Source: Sandaracinaceae bacterium (lineage in GTDB: Bacteria > Myxococcota_A > Polyangia > Polyangiales > Houyiibacteriaceae). From it: a stretch of 64,000 nucleotides of DNA. The DNA is taken from contig JADJJE010000056.1 of assembly GCA_016706685.1 (NCBI GenBank), forward strand, positions 123,946 to 187,945, given 5' to 3'. The position numbers and the translations under genes were made by a program. The notes beneath the pieces were generated by a model. The model ran no database searches. It was not told the DNA's origin and worked only from the letters and a program-made list of their open reading frames with translations. Positions 1 to 9,645 of the stretch are shown here, in pieces. Positions within the stretch are counted from its first letter, which is position 1, and every line of letters starts with the position of its first letter.

Positions 1-605
<605 letters not shown>

Positions 606-632
606 AGCGTTGGCAACGTTCGCCCCCTCCCA

Positions 633-781
633 CGTAGTCGTTGACCTTGACGGCGACGGCGACGAGAAACACCTCCGGGCGACTTCAGCCCGGGGTGGCC
701 CGTGGCTCTTGGGTGAAGGGGGTTCCGTCGCCGTCGCCGTCAACGACCAGGTCAACGTGGACATGAACGCTCACGAAGACG
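633..781. repeat. Hexanucleotide-phased repeat arrays forming an inverted repeat
   Basis: The spacer between two convergent genes holds two short arrays with a 6-nt period, of the form GTNGAC or GGCGAC on the left (about 633-666) and its reverse complement on the right (about 726-781). An 18-nt core, TTGACGGCGACGGCGACG at 647-664, is perfectly repeated in inverse orientation at 726-743. The intervening 61 nt contains a separate hairpin (675-693). The transcript could form a long stem in either direction. A related array occurs at 19058-19112. Function is unknown; transcription termination or a dispersed repeat family are the simplest ideas. Confidence 0.75.
675..693. terminator. GC-rich hairpin between convergent genes
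   Basis: CCGGGC at 675-680 pairs perfectly with GCCCGG at 688-693 around a 7-nt loop. It lies inside the larger inverted repeat and between the sigma-factor stop and the RlmN-like stop. There is no T-tract, so a terminator role for both strands is inferred from position only. Confidence 0.4.
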
Positions 782-1622
782 TTCGTTCGCGCCCCCGACG
801 CAGCGTCCCCGCCGCCACCAACGTCCCGCAGCCGCCGTTGGCCTCGATACGCGCCTGGCTCGACATGCGCACCACCAGCCCGGTGGCGCGCAGCTGCTCG
901 TACGCGCGCTCATAGGCTTCGCGCGTGGCCCCATGCAGGCTGGAGCTCGCCACCGCGTTGTGCTGGTAGAGATGCACGGCCACGCCGAGCGGACGCGCGA
1001 GCGCAGCGAACGCGGCGAGCTCATCGGCCGAGTCGTTCTCGCCCGCAAGCAAGAGGTACGCGAGCGCCACCTTCTTCCGGCGCTTGCGCGACAGCTTCGG
1101 TAGCTCTTCCCCGAGCGTCCCGAAGAGCGCCTCGAGGCTGGGCCCCTTGGGCACCAAGCGCGCGCGCGTCCCCGGCAACCCCGCGTGCACCGACACGGTG
1201 GCCCCGTTGTGCGGCGCGCTCAGGAACTGCACCAAGCGTGGCAAGGGTCCGCCCGACGTGGTGAAACTGGCGGGCGTTCCGCGCTCCCTGCACCACCCCA
1301 AGAAGGCCAGCACCGCGTCCGGCGCATGCAGCGGCTCGCCCACTCCCGACGCGGTCACACGTGCGAGCGGCAGACCCAGCGCCTCCACGGCGAGCACCTG
1401 CGCACACAGCTCGGGGAGCGTGAGCGCACGCGACAGCCCCTCGGCGCCGGACGCACAGAACGGGCAGGCCACCGCGCAGCCCACCTGCGTGGAGACGCAC
1501 AGCGTGTCGCCGCGATAGAGCACCGCCTCCACGCGGCTCTGGTCGGCCAACGTCACCACGAAGCGCCGGTTGAAGTCCGAGCGCGCCACCTCCTCGAGCG
1601 TGAGAACGCCCTCGGCGATCAC
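771..1622 (-). CDS. Radical SAM protein of the RlmN/Cfr family
   Basis: The 283-residue protein carries the radical-SAM CxxxCxxC cluster motif (Cys49, Cys53, Cys56), a SAM-binding GVGEP motif (93-97) like the GMGEP of RlmN, and a late ANGGCG motif whose Cys265 matches the methyl-carrying cysteine of RlmN/Cfr. Family members methylate C2 or C8 of an adenine in 23S rRNA, and RlmN also some tRNAs. It is shorter than typical RlmN (about 350-400 residues) because the N-terminal accessory domain is reduced. The start is a GTG whose bases overlap the stop of the upstream dus gene by 4 nt, which indicates translational coupling. It may be a specialised paralogue rather than the housekeeping RlmN. Confidence 0.82.
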   Translation of the reverse strand: MIAEGVLTLEEVARSDFNRRFVVTLADQSRVEAVLYRGDTLCVSTQVGCAVACPFCASGAEGLSRALTLPELCAQVLAVEALGLPLARVTASGVGEPLHAPDAVLAFLGWCRERGTPASFTTSGGPLPRLVQFLSAPHNGATVSVHAGLPGTRARLVPKGPSLEALFGTLGEELPKLSRKRRKKVALAYLLLAGENDSADELAAFAALARPLGVAVHLYQHNAVASSSLHGATREAYERAYEQLRATGLVVRMSSQARIEANGGCGTLVAAGTLRRGRERTSS

Positions 1623-2686
1623 GCCGCGTGCTCCGAAGCCTGCCCTCGCTCGGCGCGGCCGCTCTGCTCGAGTCCCAGATGGCCATCCGCGCGCAGGTCC
1701 AGCTGCTCACTCGACAGCTCGCCGAGATGCCGGCGCGCCACCTCCAGCAACGCCGCCACGTCTTGTGCGCGCAACGCCTCGCGCTGGAACGCGAAGTCGT
1801 CCGGCACGGCGCGCCCGATGTAGCGCGCGATCTCCTTCAGCCTCCCGATGGGCCGCCCGTCGAACGCTGCGCCAATGCGGAGGGCGGCCTCTTCGAGGTA
1901 CGCCACCACGTCATGACCGCTGGGCGCGAAGGGCTCTTGTCCCGCTTCGAGCGCCGCCGCCTGCGCGAAGATCCACGGGTTGCGCAGCGCGGGCCGGCCC
2001 ACCATCACGCCGTCGCAGCCCGTCTCGCGACGCATGCGCGCGAAGTCGCTGGCGTACCAGATGTCGCCGTTGCCGATGACCGGGATGGAGAGCGCGTCGC
2101 GCAGCTCGGCCACGATGCGCCAGTCGGCCACCCCGGTGTAGAAGTCCGCGCGCCGCCGCGGGTGCACGGAGATGAAGTCGACGCCCGAGTCTTCCACCAC
2201 GCGCGCGATGGTGACCGCGTGCTGCGAGGCGTCGCAGCCCGGGTCGAAGCCCGCGCGGATCTTGGCGGACAGCACCCCCGGCACCGCTGCGCGCATGGCC
2301 CGCAGCACGCGCCCCAGCAGCACGGGGTCCTTGAGCATGGCGGCGCCCACACCCTTGCGCACCACGCGCGGCATGGGGCAGCCCAGGTTGATGTCCACCA
2401 CGTCGGCGCCCGCGCGTGCGGTGATGCCCGCGGCCTCGGCCATGAGGTCCGCGTCGTTGCCCATGACCTGCACCGACAGCGGGATGCCCGGCACCTTCAC
2501 GATGGCGCGCTGCAGCAGCACCGGGTGCACGGCCCCGCCGTGGATGCGCACGAACTCCGTGCAGAGCATGCCCACGCCGCCGCGCTCCGCCACCATGGCG
2601 CGGAACGGTGGGTGCCCGGCGCCTTCCATGGGAGCCAGCATGGTGGGGTGGGCCCAGCCGAAGCGCGCGAGCCGTCCGGCGCTCAT
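1619..2686 (-). CDS. tRNA-dihydrouridine synthase family protein
   Basis: A 355-residue FMN-dependent TIM-barrel protein that would reduce uridine to dihydrouridine in tRNA. The N-terminal APMEG motif, a TEFV segment and the NLGCP motif with catalytic Cys103 are family hallmarks, followed by phosphate-binding GNGDI and VMVGRPAL segments late in the barrel. A C-terminal helical region completes the fold. The ATG was chosen because it overlaps the TetR stop by 4 nt and places the family motifs at normal distances; the open frame continues upstream only as antisense of the P450. It sits between tetR and the RlmN-like gene, so two RNA-modifying enzymes are co-translated. Confidence 0.9.
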   Translation of the reverse strand: MSAGRLARFGWAHPTMLAPMEGAGHPPFRAMVAERGGVGMLCTEFVRIHGGAVHPVLLQRAIVKVPGIPLSVQVMGNDADLMAEAAGITARAGADVVDINLGCPMPRVVRKGVGAAMLKDPVLLGRVLRAMRAAVPGVLSAKIRAGFDPGCDASQHAVTIARVVEDSGVDFISVHPRRRADFYTGVADWRIVAELRDALSIPVIGNGDIWYASDFARMRRETGCDGVMVGRPALRNPWIFAQAAALEAGQEPFAPSGHDVVAYLEEAALRIGAAFDGRPIGRLKEIARYIGRAVPDDFAFQREALRAQDVAALLEVARRHLGELSSEQLDLRADGHLGLEQSGRAERGQASEHAA

Positions 2687-3324
2687 GGCTCGCGCTCCAG
2701 GTACCCCATGTACATGCGGTGCAGCTCGTCCACCAGCTCGGGCGGGTCGCGCCAGACGCTGTCGTCGAGCGCCAGGCGGATGGCATAGGTGTCCATCACG
2801 GCGAACGCGGCGTGCGTGGCGAAGCGGATGGCCCGCTCGGGGTCCGGGTGACGAATGGCCTCGCGATGCTGCGGCACGATCAGGCGTAGCACGACCTCGA
2901 TCATGGCGTCGCGCCGCTGCACCGTGTCGGCCCACTCGCGCGGGTTCTGGGCCGCCGCCGACACGAAGGCCGCGATGAGCCGGCGCCGCTCCGTGTAGTG
3001 GCGCACCAGCTCTTGCAGCAGGCCGCGCACCATCAGGCTCAGGGGCACGTCGCGCCAGCGCTCGGGGTCGGCGATGGTCTCGAGCATCTGCTGCACCACC
3101 ACCAGGCGGCGCTCTTGCAGCGCGCGCAGCAGCGCGTCCTTGTCCGGGAAGCGCGAGTAGAAGCCGCCGATGGACGACCCCGCGCGCCGCACGATGTCGG
3201 CGATGGACACGTCCTGCGGGGGGTTCTGCAGGAACAGCTCTTCCGCCGCGTCCAGCAGGCGCGTCAGCGTGGCCTGGCTGCGCGCCTGTTTGGGGGTGGT
3301 GACGGATTTGAGGTTGCGTTCCAT
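2683..3324 (-). CDS. TetR/AcrR-family transcriptional regulator
   Basis: This 213-residue protein has an N-terminal TetR helix-turn-helix at about residues 15-65 (ILDAAEELF-like opening, VSIADIVRRAGSS, then GGFYSRFPDKDALL), followed by an all-helical ligand or dimer domain without recognisable specificity. It is first in a three-gene unit with dus and an RlmN-like gene, all joined by 4-nt overlaps. It diverges from a cytochrome P450, which it probably controls together with its own operon through the 100-nt spacer. The ATG at 3324 starts just before the HTH; longer forms would run into the P450 coding region. Confidence 0.9.
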   Translation of the reverse strand: MERNLKSVTTPKQARSQATLTRLLDAAEELFLQNPPQDVSIADIVRRAGSSIGGFYSRFPDKDALLRALQERRLVVVQQMLETIADPERWRDVPLSLMVRGLLQELVRHYTERRRLIAAFVSAAAQNPREWADTVQRRDAMIEVVLRLIVPQHREAIRHPDPERAIRFATHAAFAVMDTYAIRLALDDSVWRDPPELVDELHRMYMGYLEREP

Positions 3325-3424
3325 GGCGGCAGTGACTAGAAAAGAAAATCCGAATCTCATTCTCTTTAGCACAGCCCGACCTGGTCGCCATGCGAGAGAG
3401 CCCGAGCCTACACGGAGAACGCCC
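3325..3424. promoter_or_regulatory. Divergent promoter/operator region between tetR and P450
   Basis: This 100-nt spacer must contain promoters for both directions and is visibly more AT-rich at 3338-3369 than its surroundings. A short inverted repeat, GAAT at 3352-3355 and ATTC at 3359-3362 around CTC, lies in that stretch and is a candidate half-site pair for the adjacent TetR protein. A GGAG Shine-Dalgarno is visible at about 3415, ahead of the P450 start. No -35/-10 pair is clear enough to call. Confidence 0.45.
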
Positions 3425-4822
3425 ATGATGAGAGTGCTCGACCTGCTGGCCCCCTCCCCGATCTTCACGGGTCGCCCCATCGCGCCCCCCGCGGCACGGC
3501 TGGCCCCCAGCCCACCGGCAGACCCCATCATCGGCCACCAGCGTCTGGCGCGAGACCCGCTCGCGTCGTTCCTGCAAATCCGCGAGAGCCACGGTGACGT
3601 GGTGCGGCTGCAGTTCGGCACACTCACCGCCCACTTGGTCTCGGACCCGGCGCTGGTGCAGGCGGTGCTCCAAGACCGCGCGCGCATCTACGGCAAGCAG
3701 ACGCGCGGCATGCGCCAGCTGCGCCTGTTCCTGGGGGACGGGCTGCTCACCAGCGAGGGCGACTTCTGGCTGCGTCAGCGGCGCATCGCGCAGCCTGCGT
3801 TCCACAAGAAGCGCATCGACGCGCTGACCCCCGCCATGACCGTGGCCGCCGAGCACGCGCGCGACGCCTTCGTGCCGGGGCGCGTGTTCGACATGCACGA
3901 CGCCATGATGCGCCTGACGCTCGAGGTGGTGGCCACCACGCTGCTGGGCAGCGGAATCGTGGACCGCGAGGCCGAGATCGTGGGCGCCGCGGTGGACTTC
4001 ATCACGGCCGAGACCAACCGCCGGCTGCGCAACCCCTTCCAGCTGCCGCTGTCGGTGCCCACGCGCCACAACCGCGCGTTCCTGCGGCACCGGGGCAACC
4101 TCGACGCCATCGTGTTCCGCATCATCGAGGAGCGCCGGCGCAGCGGCGAGGTGGGCGACGACCTGCTCAGCCTGCTGCTGCACGCGACCGACCCGGAGAC
4201 GGGCGAGCGCATGAGCGATACGCAGCTGCGCGACGAGGTCATGACGATCTTCCTGGCCGGCCACGAGACCACCGCCAACGCGCTCAGCTGGGCGTGGGTG
4301 CAGCTCTCACGACATCCCGAGGTGGCGCAGCGGCTCACGGCAGAGCTCGAGACCGTGCTGGCGGGGCGCACGCCCACGCTCGAGGACATCCCTGCGTTGG
4401 TCTACACGCGCCAAGTGCTGGACGAGGTCATGCGGCTCTACCCGCCGGCCTGGACCATCGCGCGCTCGCCCACCGAAGACGACACGCTAGGCGGCTACTT
4501 CATCCCGCGCGGCAGCCTGGTGTTCGTGAGCCCGTGGGTGGTGCAGCGGCATCCCGGCCTGTTCCCGAACCCGGAGGGCTTCGACCCGGACCGCTTCGCC
4601 CCCGGCACCAAGCTGCCGCATCGCTTCGCGTACTTCCCCTTCGGCGGCGGGCCGCGCCTGTGCATCGGGCGCACCTTCGCGCTGGTGGAGGCCACCCTGC
4701 TGCTGGCCACCCTGGCCCAGCGCCACCGCTTCGATCTGGTGCCCGGCCACACGGTGCTGCCCGAGTCCGCCGTCACGCTGCGGCCCGGCGGCGGCGTGCA
4801 GATGGTGGCCGTGCCGCAGTAG
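3425..4822 (+). CDS. Cytochrome P450
   Basis: A 465-residue haem monooxygenase with the full set of P450 signatures: the I-helix oxygen-binding AGHETT near residue 278, the K-helix ExxR in EVMRLYPP, and the haem-ligand loop FGGGPRLCIG with Cys413. No membrane anchor or fused reductase is seen, so it would need separate ferredoxin and reductase partners, none of which is in the window. The start is the first of two adjacent ATGs after a GGAG Shine-Dalgarno; upstream frame belongs to the antisense of tetR. Substrate cannot be told from sequence. Regulation by the divergent TetR is likely. Confidence 0.94.
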   Translation: MMRVLDLLAPSPIFTGRPIAPPAARLAPSPPADPIIGHQRLARDPLASFLQIRESHGDVVRLQFGTLTAHLVSDPALVQAVLQDRARIYGKQTRGMRQLRLFLGDGLLTSEGDFWLRQRRIAQPAFHKKRIDALTPAMTVAAEHARDAFVPGRVFDMHDAMMRLTLEVVATTLLGSGIVDREAEIVGAAVDFITAETNRRLRNPFQLPLSVPTRHNRAFLRHRGNLDAIVFRIIEERRRSGEVGDDLLSLLLHATDPETGERMSDTQLRDEVMTIFLAGHETTANALSWAWVQLSRHPEVAQRLTAELETVLAGRTPTLEDIPALVYTRQVLDEVMRLYPPAWTIARSPTEDDTLGGYFIPRGSLVFVSPWVVQRHPGLFPNPEGFDPDRFAPGTKLPHRFAYFPFGGGPRLCIGRTFALVEATLLLATLAQRHRFDLVPGHTVLPESAVTLRPGGGVQMVAVPQ

Positions 4823-4893
4823 CTCACGTCGCGCGTGCGTCCCCGAACACGGGCATGGATTTTCCAGTAGGGATGTGCGAGCTTGCGCTCCAA

Positions 4894-4917
4894 CTGGGTG
4901 GGGGCACCCAGAGGAGG
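4894..4917 (+). promoter_or_regulatory. Hairpin directly abutting a perfect Shine-Dalgarno
   Basis: CTGGGT (4894-4899) pairs perfectly with ACCCAG (4906-4911) around a six-base loop, and the next base begins AGGAGG (4912-4917), which is 9 nt before the ATG at 4927. The stem would stack against the ribosome-binding site of the membrane-protein gene and could influence its translation or protect the 5' end. Confidence 0.45.
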
Positions 4918-4926
4918 AATCGGTAC

Positions 4927-5736
4927 ATGTCTCGCTATTTCCGCGTCTTCAGCTTCATGGGTCAGGTTCTGGGGATGGTTAAGCAGAACACTACCCTGCT
5001 GTCGCCGCTCCTGCTGAACCTGGTGCTGGCCATCCCGGCCATGATCGTCTTCACGATCCTCTATCACTTCACGCAGGACTCCGCGCTCGGGTACGTCGTG
5101 GCGGCGGTCGGTCTCACCGGCCTCTACTTCATCGACTACTTCTGCAACGGCCTCACGGTCTCGCTCATCTACGACCAGGTCACCACCGGCAAGGCCGAGT
5201 TCAAGCCGGCGCTCTCCCGCACGTTCGCGGCGTCGCCCGGCATCCTCATCTTCGCGGCCATCTCGGCCGCCTTCGAGCTCATGGCCACCTACGCCCGTGA
5301 GCGCGACGACATCCTCGGCAGCATCCTGGCGGGCATCGTGCGCGCCGTCTGGACCGCCGCCACCTACGTGGTCATGCCGGCCATGGTCATCGAGAACACC
5401 GGCTTCTTCAACGCGTTCAAGCGGAGCAAGGAGCTCGCCGAGAACGACCCCACGCAGGTGGGCTCGGGCATCATCGGCATGGGGCTCGCCACCTATCTGC
5501 TGGGCCTCGTCTGCTGGGGCCTCGGCGTGGGCTCGTTCAACGTCCTCGGCAACGTCAGCCCCGTGCTGGGCATCTTCGCGTTCATGTTCTTCGTGAACCT
5601 GTACTGGGCCGTGGGCGGTTACCTGAAGATCACGTACTTCACCTGCTTCTACATGTGGGCACGCGAGTGCGAGCGTCAGGGCTCGTCCGACCCGCGGCTG
5701 GCGCCGGCGCCGCTGCAGGCCGCCATGGCCAGCTGA
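4927..5736 (+). CDS. Integral membrane protein, DUF6159-like
   Basis: A 269-residue protein with about six hydrophobic segments and the pattern of small bacterial membrane proteins of the DUF6159 type: an N-terminal amphipathic stretch, a central FIDYFCNGLTVSL segment, a TYVVMPAMVIE motif and an FKRS segment before the last membrane spans. No catalytic motif is present and the function is unknown. The start is fixed by a perfect AGGAGG 9 nt upstream, itself preceded by a hairpin. The family assignment is from memory of the pattern, not a search. Confidence 0.75.
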   Translation: MSRYFRVFSFMGQVLGMVKQNTTLLSPLLLNLVLAIPAMIVFTILYHFTQDSALGYVVAAVGLTGLYFIDYFCNGLTVSLIYDQVTTGKAEFKPALSRTFAASPGILIFAAISAAFELMATYARERDDILGSILAGIVRAVWTAATYVVMPAMVIENTGFFNAFKRSKELAENDPTQVGSGIIGMGLATYLLGLVCWGLGVGSFNVLGNVSPVLGIFAFMFFVNLYWAVGGYLKITYFTCFYMWARECERQGSSDPRLAPAPLQAAMAS

Positions 5737-5852
5737 GCCCCTCCACGCACCGACACCTGCGGGGCCTCCGAGGCCTCTTCGCTTTCCGTCATGGCACCCA
5801 GTGCACCCTAAAAGGTTGCGCTGAGGGGAGTTCATCCCCACTCTGTCGGGCC

Positions 5853-6164
5853 ATGAAGCATGCGATCCCCCACGATCTCACCATCGAACGCGCGCGCCTC
5901 GTCACCGACAAGGCCTGGGAGGCGTACTCGCTGCGCTTCGCGGAGTACTCGCCCAAGGCCACGTGGACCACGCCCACCGAGGCCGACGTTCAGTTCACCG
6001 TGAAGGGCATCACGCTGCGGGGCTCGCTGGGGCTCACGCCCAAGGCCATCGAGATGGACCTCGACGTGCCCTTCCTCTTCCGGCCGTTCCGCAGCAAGGC
6101 GCTCAGCCTGGTGGAGCGCGAGGTCAACGTCTGGCTCGCCAAGGGCAAGGCCGGCGAGTTCTGA
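5853..6164 (+). CDS. Polyhydroxyalkanoic acid system (PHA granule region) family protein
   Basis: A 103-residue protein that matches the small PHA_gran_rgn family: an N-terminal IERA element followed by a helix, a central FTVKGITLRG strand pair, an AIEMDLDVPFLF strand and a C-terminal helix (SLVEREVNVWL). Members are found with polyhydroxyalkanoate genes, but many are stand-alone and their biochemical role is not established. No PHA synthase or phasin is nearby. The ATG is the natural start, with GGGGAG upstream at about 5825 being rather distant. Confidence 0.7.
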   Translation: MKHAIPHDLTIERARLVTDKAWEAYSLRFAEYSPKATWTTPTEADVQFTVKGITLRGSLGLTPKAIEMDLDVPFLFRPFRSKALSLVEREVNVWLAKGKAGEF

Positions 6165-6196
6165 GCTGCCCAGCGGCCGCAGGGCCTCCGGGCAGC
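6165..6196. terminator. Bidirectional hairpin between convergent genes
   Basis: GCTGCCC at 6165-6171 is complementary to GGGCAGC at 6190-6196. The stem begins directly after the PHA-type gene's stop and ends a few bases before the coaX stop, so it can serve both transcripts. There is no T-tract. Confidence 0.5.
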
Positions 6197-6200
6197 AACC

Positions 6201-6965
<765 letters not shown>

Positions 6966-6974
6966 GGAGGAGCC

Positions 6975-7607
6975 TTAGCGCGTGGTCAGAGACATGGCCA
7001 GCCCCACGAGCTCGCCGAAGGAGAGCGCATGGCGCTGCGGGGTGCCGACGAAGCTGGCGATGGGGCCAGAGGCCACGGGCAGCGGCGCCTGCATGATGAC
7101 GGGGCCGGTGGCTTGCGCCACCACAGGCGGAGCGGCAACGGGCTCGGGGACGACCGGCGCCACGGCCACCGGCGCCACGGGCTCGTCCAGCTGCATGATG
7201 GGGGCCGGACGGGCGACGGCGGTGATGAGCGCGTCTTCCGAGGGCTCGATGGGCTCGAGCTTGGCGGGCAGCGGAGCGGCCACGGCGGCAGCCTGAGGCA
7301 CGTCCACTTCGATGAGGTCGTCCAGCTCGGGGTCCACGTCCAGCGTGGTGCGTGTTCCGACCGCCGGGGCCGCGCTCTCCACCGGAGCGGGAGCGGCGGC
7401 CGTGAGAATGGGCTCGTCCAGGGTGAGCAGAGACGACGTGGAGGCAGGTGGCGGGATGGTGGCGGGCTCGTCCAAGCCAACGTCTGCGTCACTGGAGACG
7501 ACGTGCGCGGAAGCGGGGGCGTCCACCAAGCGCAGGCCGGGCTCGAGCCGGCGGCTGTGCACGCGCGCCAAGAGGGCCTCGAGCTTTGCGACCTGCGCGG
7601 AGCTCAT
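6975..7607 (-). CDS. Ala/Pro/Val-rich low-complexity protein, unknown function
   Basis: A 210-residue protein not recognised. An N-terminal helix (SAQVAKLEALLARVHSR) is followed by about 150 residues rich in Ala, Pro and Val with scattered short acidic motifs such as LDEP, probably disordered, and then a short C-terminal helix. No signal peptide is seen, so it should be cytoplasmic. Its ATG overlaps the stop of the upstream 181-residue protein by 4 nt and its stop lies 9 nt before coaX, so the three are likely one operon. The disordered middle could link two partner-binding ends; this is inference. Confidence 0.6.
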   Translation of the reverse strand: MSSAQVAKLEALLARVHSRRLEPGLRLVDAPASAHVVSSDADVGLDEPATIPPPASTSSLLTLDEPILTAAAPAPVESAAPAVGTRTTLDVDPELDDLIEVDVPQAAAVAAPLPAKLEPIEPSEDALITAVARPAPIMQLDEPVAPVAVAPVVPEPVAAPPVVAQATGPVIMQAPLPVASGPIASFVGTPQRHALSFGELVGLAMSLTTR

Positions 7608-8149
7608 GACGCCTCGGCGAGGATCAGCTGATCCACGATGGTGCCCAGCTCCACGCCGTCATTGGCCCAGAGCCAGACGGACTCGGCGATGGCGGGGTTG
7701 CACACCAGGAACTTGCCGCCCACCGGCACGCACGCGACCTCCAGCTTGGAGAGCGACGAGATGACGCCCCCCAAGAGGGCCGCGATGCCGAGGCTGTCTT
7801 CGTCGAGCGCGGGCACGCCCTCCATGACGGCCACCAGGGCTTGACCCCAGCGCTCGAAGCCGAGGCGACCCCAGCCGAGCACGCCCAGCCAGCCGGACGT
7901 GTGGGCCAGCACCTGCTCGGGAGAGTCGTCGAAGACCGCGCCGCCGAGGGAGGCGACCACCTGGGCGCCGATCTGCTTGCCGAGCTCGCGGAGCACGGTG
8001 AGGTCGCCGGTCTCGACCGCGGCCGAGACCAAGCTGGCCACCACGGTGTCGGACAGGACGATGACGCGTGCGCCTCCGCGGGTGCTGACGGCACCGCGCG
8101 CGAGGTCGAACTCGTAGAAACCTTTGGGATCGAAGCCAATGTTGGACAC
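7604..8149 (-). CDS. Conserved-looking soluble protein, unknown (possibly V4R-like)
   Basis: A 181-residue protein with an alpha/beta pattern and no membrane segment. It has an early VLSD helix, a helical middle containing a Gly/Trp-rich LGVLGWGRLGFERWG stretch, and a terminal strand-rich VACVPVGGKFLVCNPAIAESVW segment. The layout loosely recalls small ligand-sensing V4R domains, but the similarity is weak and no function is claimed. It is the first gene of the unit with the Pro/Ala-rich protein and coaX, with a 4-nt overlap to the next gene, and diverges from a lipoprotein gene about 55 nt away. Confidence 0.65.
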   Translation of the reverse strand: MSNIGFDPKGFYEFDLARGAVSTRGGARVIVLSDTVVASLVSAAVETGDLTVLRELGKQIGAQVVASLGGAVFDDSPEQVLAHTSGWLGVLGWGRLGFERWGQALVAVMEGVPALDEDSLGIAALLGGVISSLSKLEVACVPVGGKFLVCNPAIAESVWLWANDGVELGTIVDQLILAEAS

Positions 8150-8204
8150 AGAATCCTCCGAGCACGATGTAGAACCTCTTGTGCGATCGTGTCAAATGTT
8201 TGCC

Positions 8205-9641
8205 ATGCAGCGCGTCCGAACGAACGAGGGCTGGGCAGCGCTGCTGATGGCGGCTGCGGTTGCGTTGGCCAGCTCCGGCTGCGGGGGCACGCCGGTGGTA
8301 GAGGACGCGGGGCCTCCCGTGGATCCGCTCGGGCTGCACGACTGGGCCGACGCCGTCGTGCGCAGCTCCGGAAGCCGCTGGGTGGGCGAACGCCTGCTGG
8401 AACACGATCCGGAGCCCCGCCCCGAGAGCGCGCTGCGCGCCGTATCGAGCCGGGCCGAGCTGCACGTGCACGCTCCCGAGGGGGTGCCGGACAGCACGGT
8501 GGCGAGCGCGTTGAGGGGACTCGAGGCCATGCACGACATGCTGGCCGTGGAGGGCTGGCCAGCCCCGCTGCCCGACGGCGGTCGCGGCGGGACCCTGGGC
8601 CTGGACCTGTACTTGGTAGACGAGACGGCGCCCTCGCGGGCCGGCTTCGACGAGCGCGCCCTGCACACCTACATGGACCGCGCGAGCACCTTCGCGCGGC
8701 TCTCGGCGGCCACCTCGCCGAGCGACCTCGCCGCGTGCGCGGGGGTTGCCTATGCCGAGGCGCTGCTGCTGTCGGCGGACCCGGCCGAGTCCGAGAGCTG
8801 GCGCCGCGCGACCGCGGCGTACCTGAGTGAGCGCCTGACGGGCCGCTGGGGCTGCGAAGACGAGGCGCTGAACAGCCAGCGCGAGGCGCACGAGGCCTAT
8901 GTGGCCTACGCCGACGAAGAACCGCAGGCGGGCGGCGCGCTCTTGCTGGCCGCGCTGGCCGAGCGTCACGAGGAACAGCCCGGGGACTTCGTTCGGTCGC
9001 TGTGGGACCTGGCCAGCCAGCGCACCTGGGAGGGCGAAGGCTACCGCGGCTCACCCGACCTGTGGGAGGCGCTCGAGACGGTGCTGCGCGTCAGCCACGA
9101 CCCGTTCGCGACGGCGCTCGAGACCCTGGCGCTGGACCGCTTTCTGGCTGGGCCACGCGCGTCCACCCGCGCTCCCGCGTGGGCGCGCCGGCTAGGCCCC
9201 GACGCCCTGCCCGATGCCACGCTGCGCATGTCCACGGACGCGCTGCGCACGCACCCACCGTCCACGGGCGAGCTCGACCCGCCCATGGAGTTGGAGCCCA
9301 CAGGCACCTACTACGCGCTGGTGGACGTGCGGAGCGCGCCGGCCAATTCACGCCTGCGCGTCTTCCTGCGGGGCGAGTTCGGCGTGGCGTGGTCCCTCTC
9401 GGTGGCGCGCCTGGGAGCGAGCGGCGAAGAGCTGGGTCGCATGAGCGCACCGCCGCGTCGCGGGACGCCGCGCAGCTACCTGCCTGTCGAGCTGGGCGCG
9501 GGGACGGCCACGGTGCTGGTCGCGCTCACCAACCTGGGCCGTGAGCCGCGCGACGCGCTGCACTTCCCGGTGCCCAACGTGGACGCGGCGCGCAGCGAGG
9601 CCCACGCGGCGCGCCTGGTGTTCGAGCTGGTGTCCGACTGA
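8205..9641 (+). CDS. Lipoprotein of unknown function
   Basis: The 478-residue product starts with a hydrophobic signal segment and a lipobox ending in ASSGC, so it should be lipid-anchored after signal peptidase II cleavage. The rest is mostly helical, with DLYLVDE, AYAEALLL and YLSERLTGRWGCEDEAL segments resembling TPR/peptidase-like secreted proteins but without an HExxH motif, then a beta-rich C-terminal domain (from about residue 360) ending in a jelly-roll-like set of strands. I do not recognise the family. ATG at 8196 is an alternative start; neither has a strong Shine-Dalgarno. The gene diverges from the coaX operon. Confidence 0.7.
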   Translation: MQRVRTNEGWAALLMAAAVALASSGCGGTPVVEDAGPPVDPLGLHDWADAVVRSSGSRWVGERLLEHDPEPRPESALRAVSSRAELHVHAPEGVPDSTVASALRGLEAMHDMLAVEGWPAPLPDGGRGGTLGLDLYLVDETAPSRAGFDERALHTYMDRASTFARLSAATSPSDLAACAGVAYAEALLLSADPAESESWRRATAAYLSERLTGRWGCEDEALNSQREAHEAYVAYADEEPQAGGALLLAALAERHEEQPGDFVRSLWDLASQRTWEGEGYRGSPDLWEALETVLRVSHDPFATALETLALDRFLAGPRASTRAPAWARRLGPDALPDATLRMSTDALRTHPPSTGELDPPMELEPTGTYYALVDVRSAPANSRLRVFLRGEFGVAWSLSVARLGASGEELGRMSAPPRRGTPRSYLPVELGAGTATVLVALTNLGREPRDALHFPVPNVDAARSEAHAARLVFELVSD

Positions 9642-9645
9642 CGCA

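Noticed and set aside
752..1710. Alternative minus-strand frames over the RlmN-like gene
   Set aside because: They carry no radical-SAM motif and are Arg-rich shadow frames of the recognised gene.
2687..4264. In-frame upstream extension of the dus gene through tetR and the P450
   Set aside because: The extension is antisense to the P450 and out of frame with tetR; the ATG at 2686 with 4-nt overlap gives the normal Dus N-terminus.
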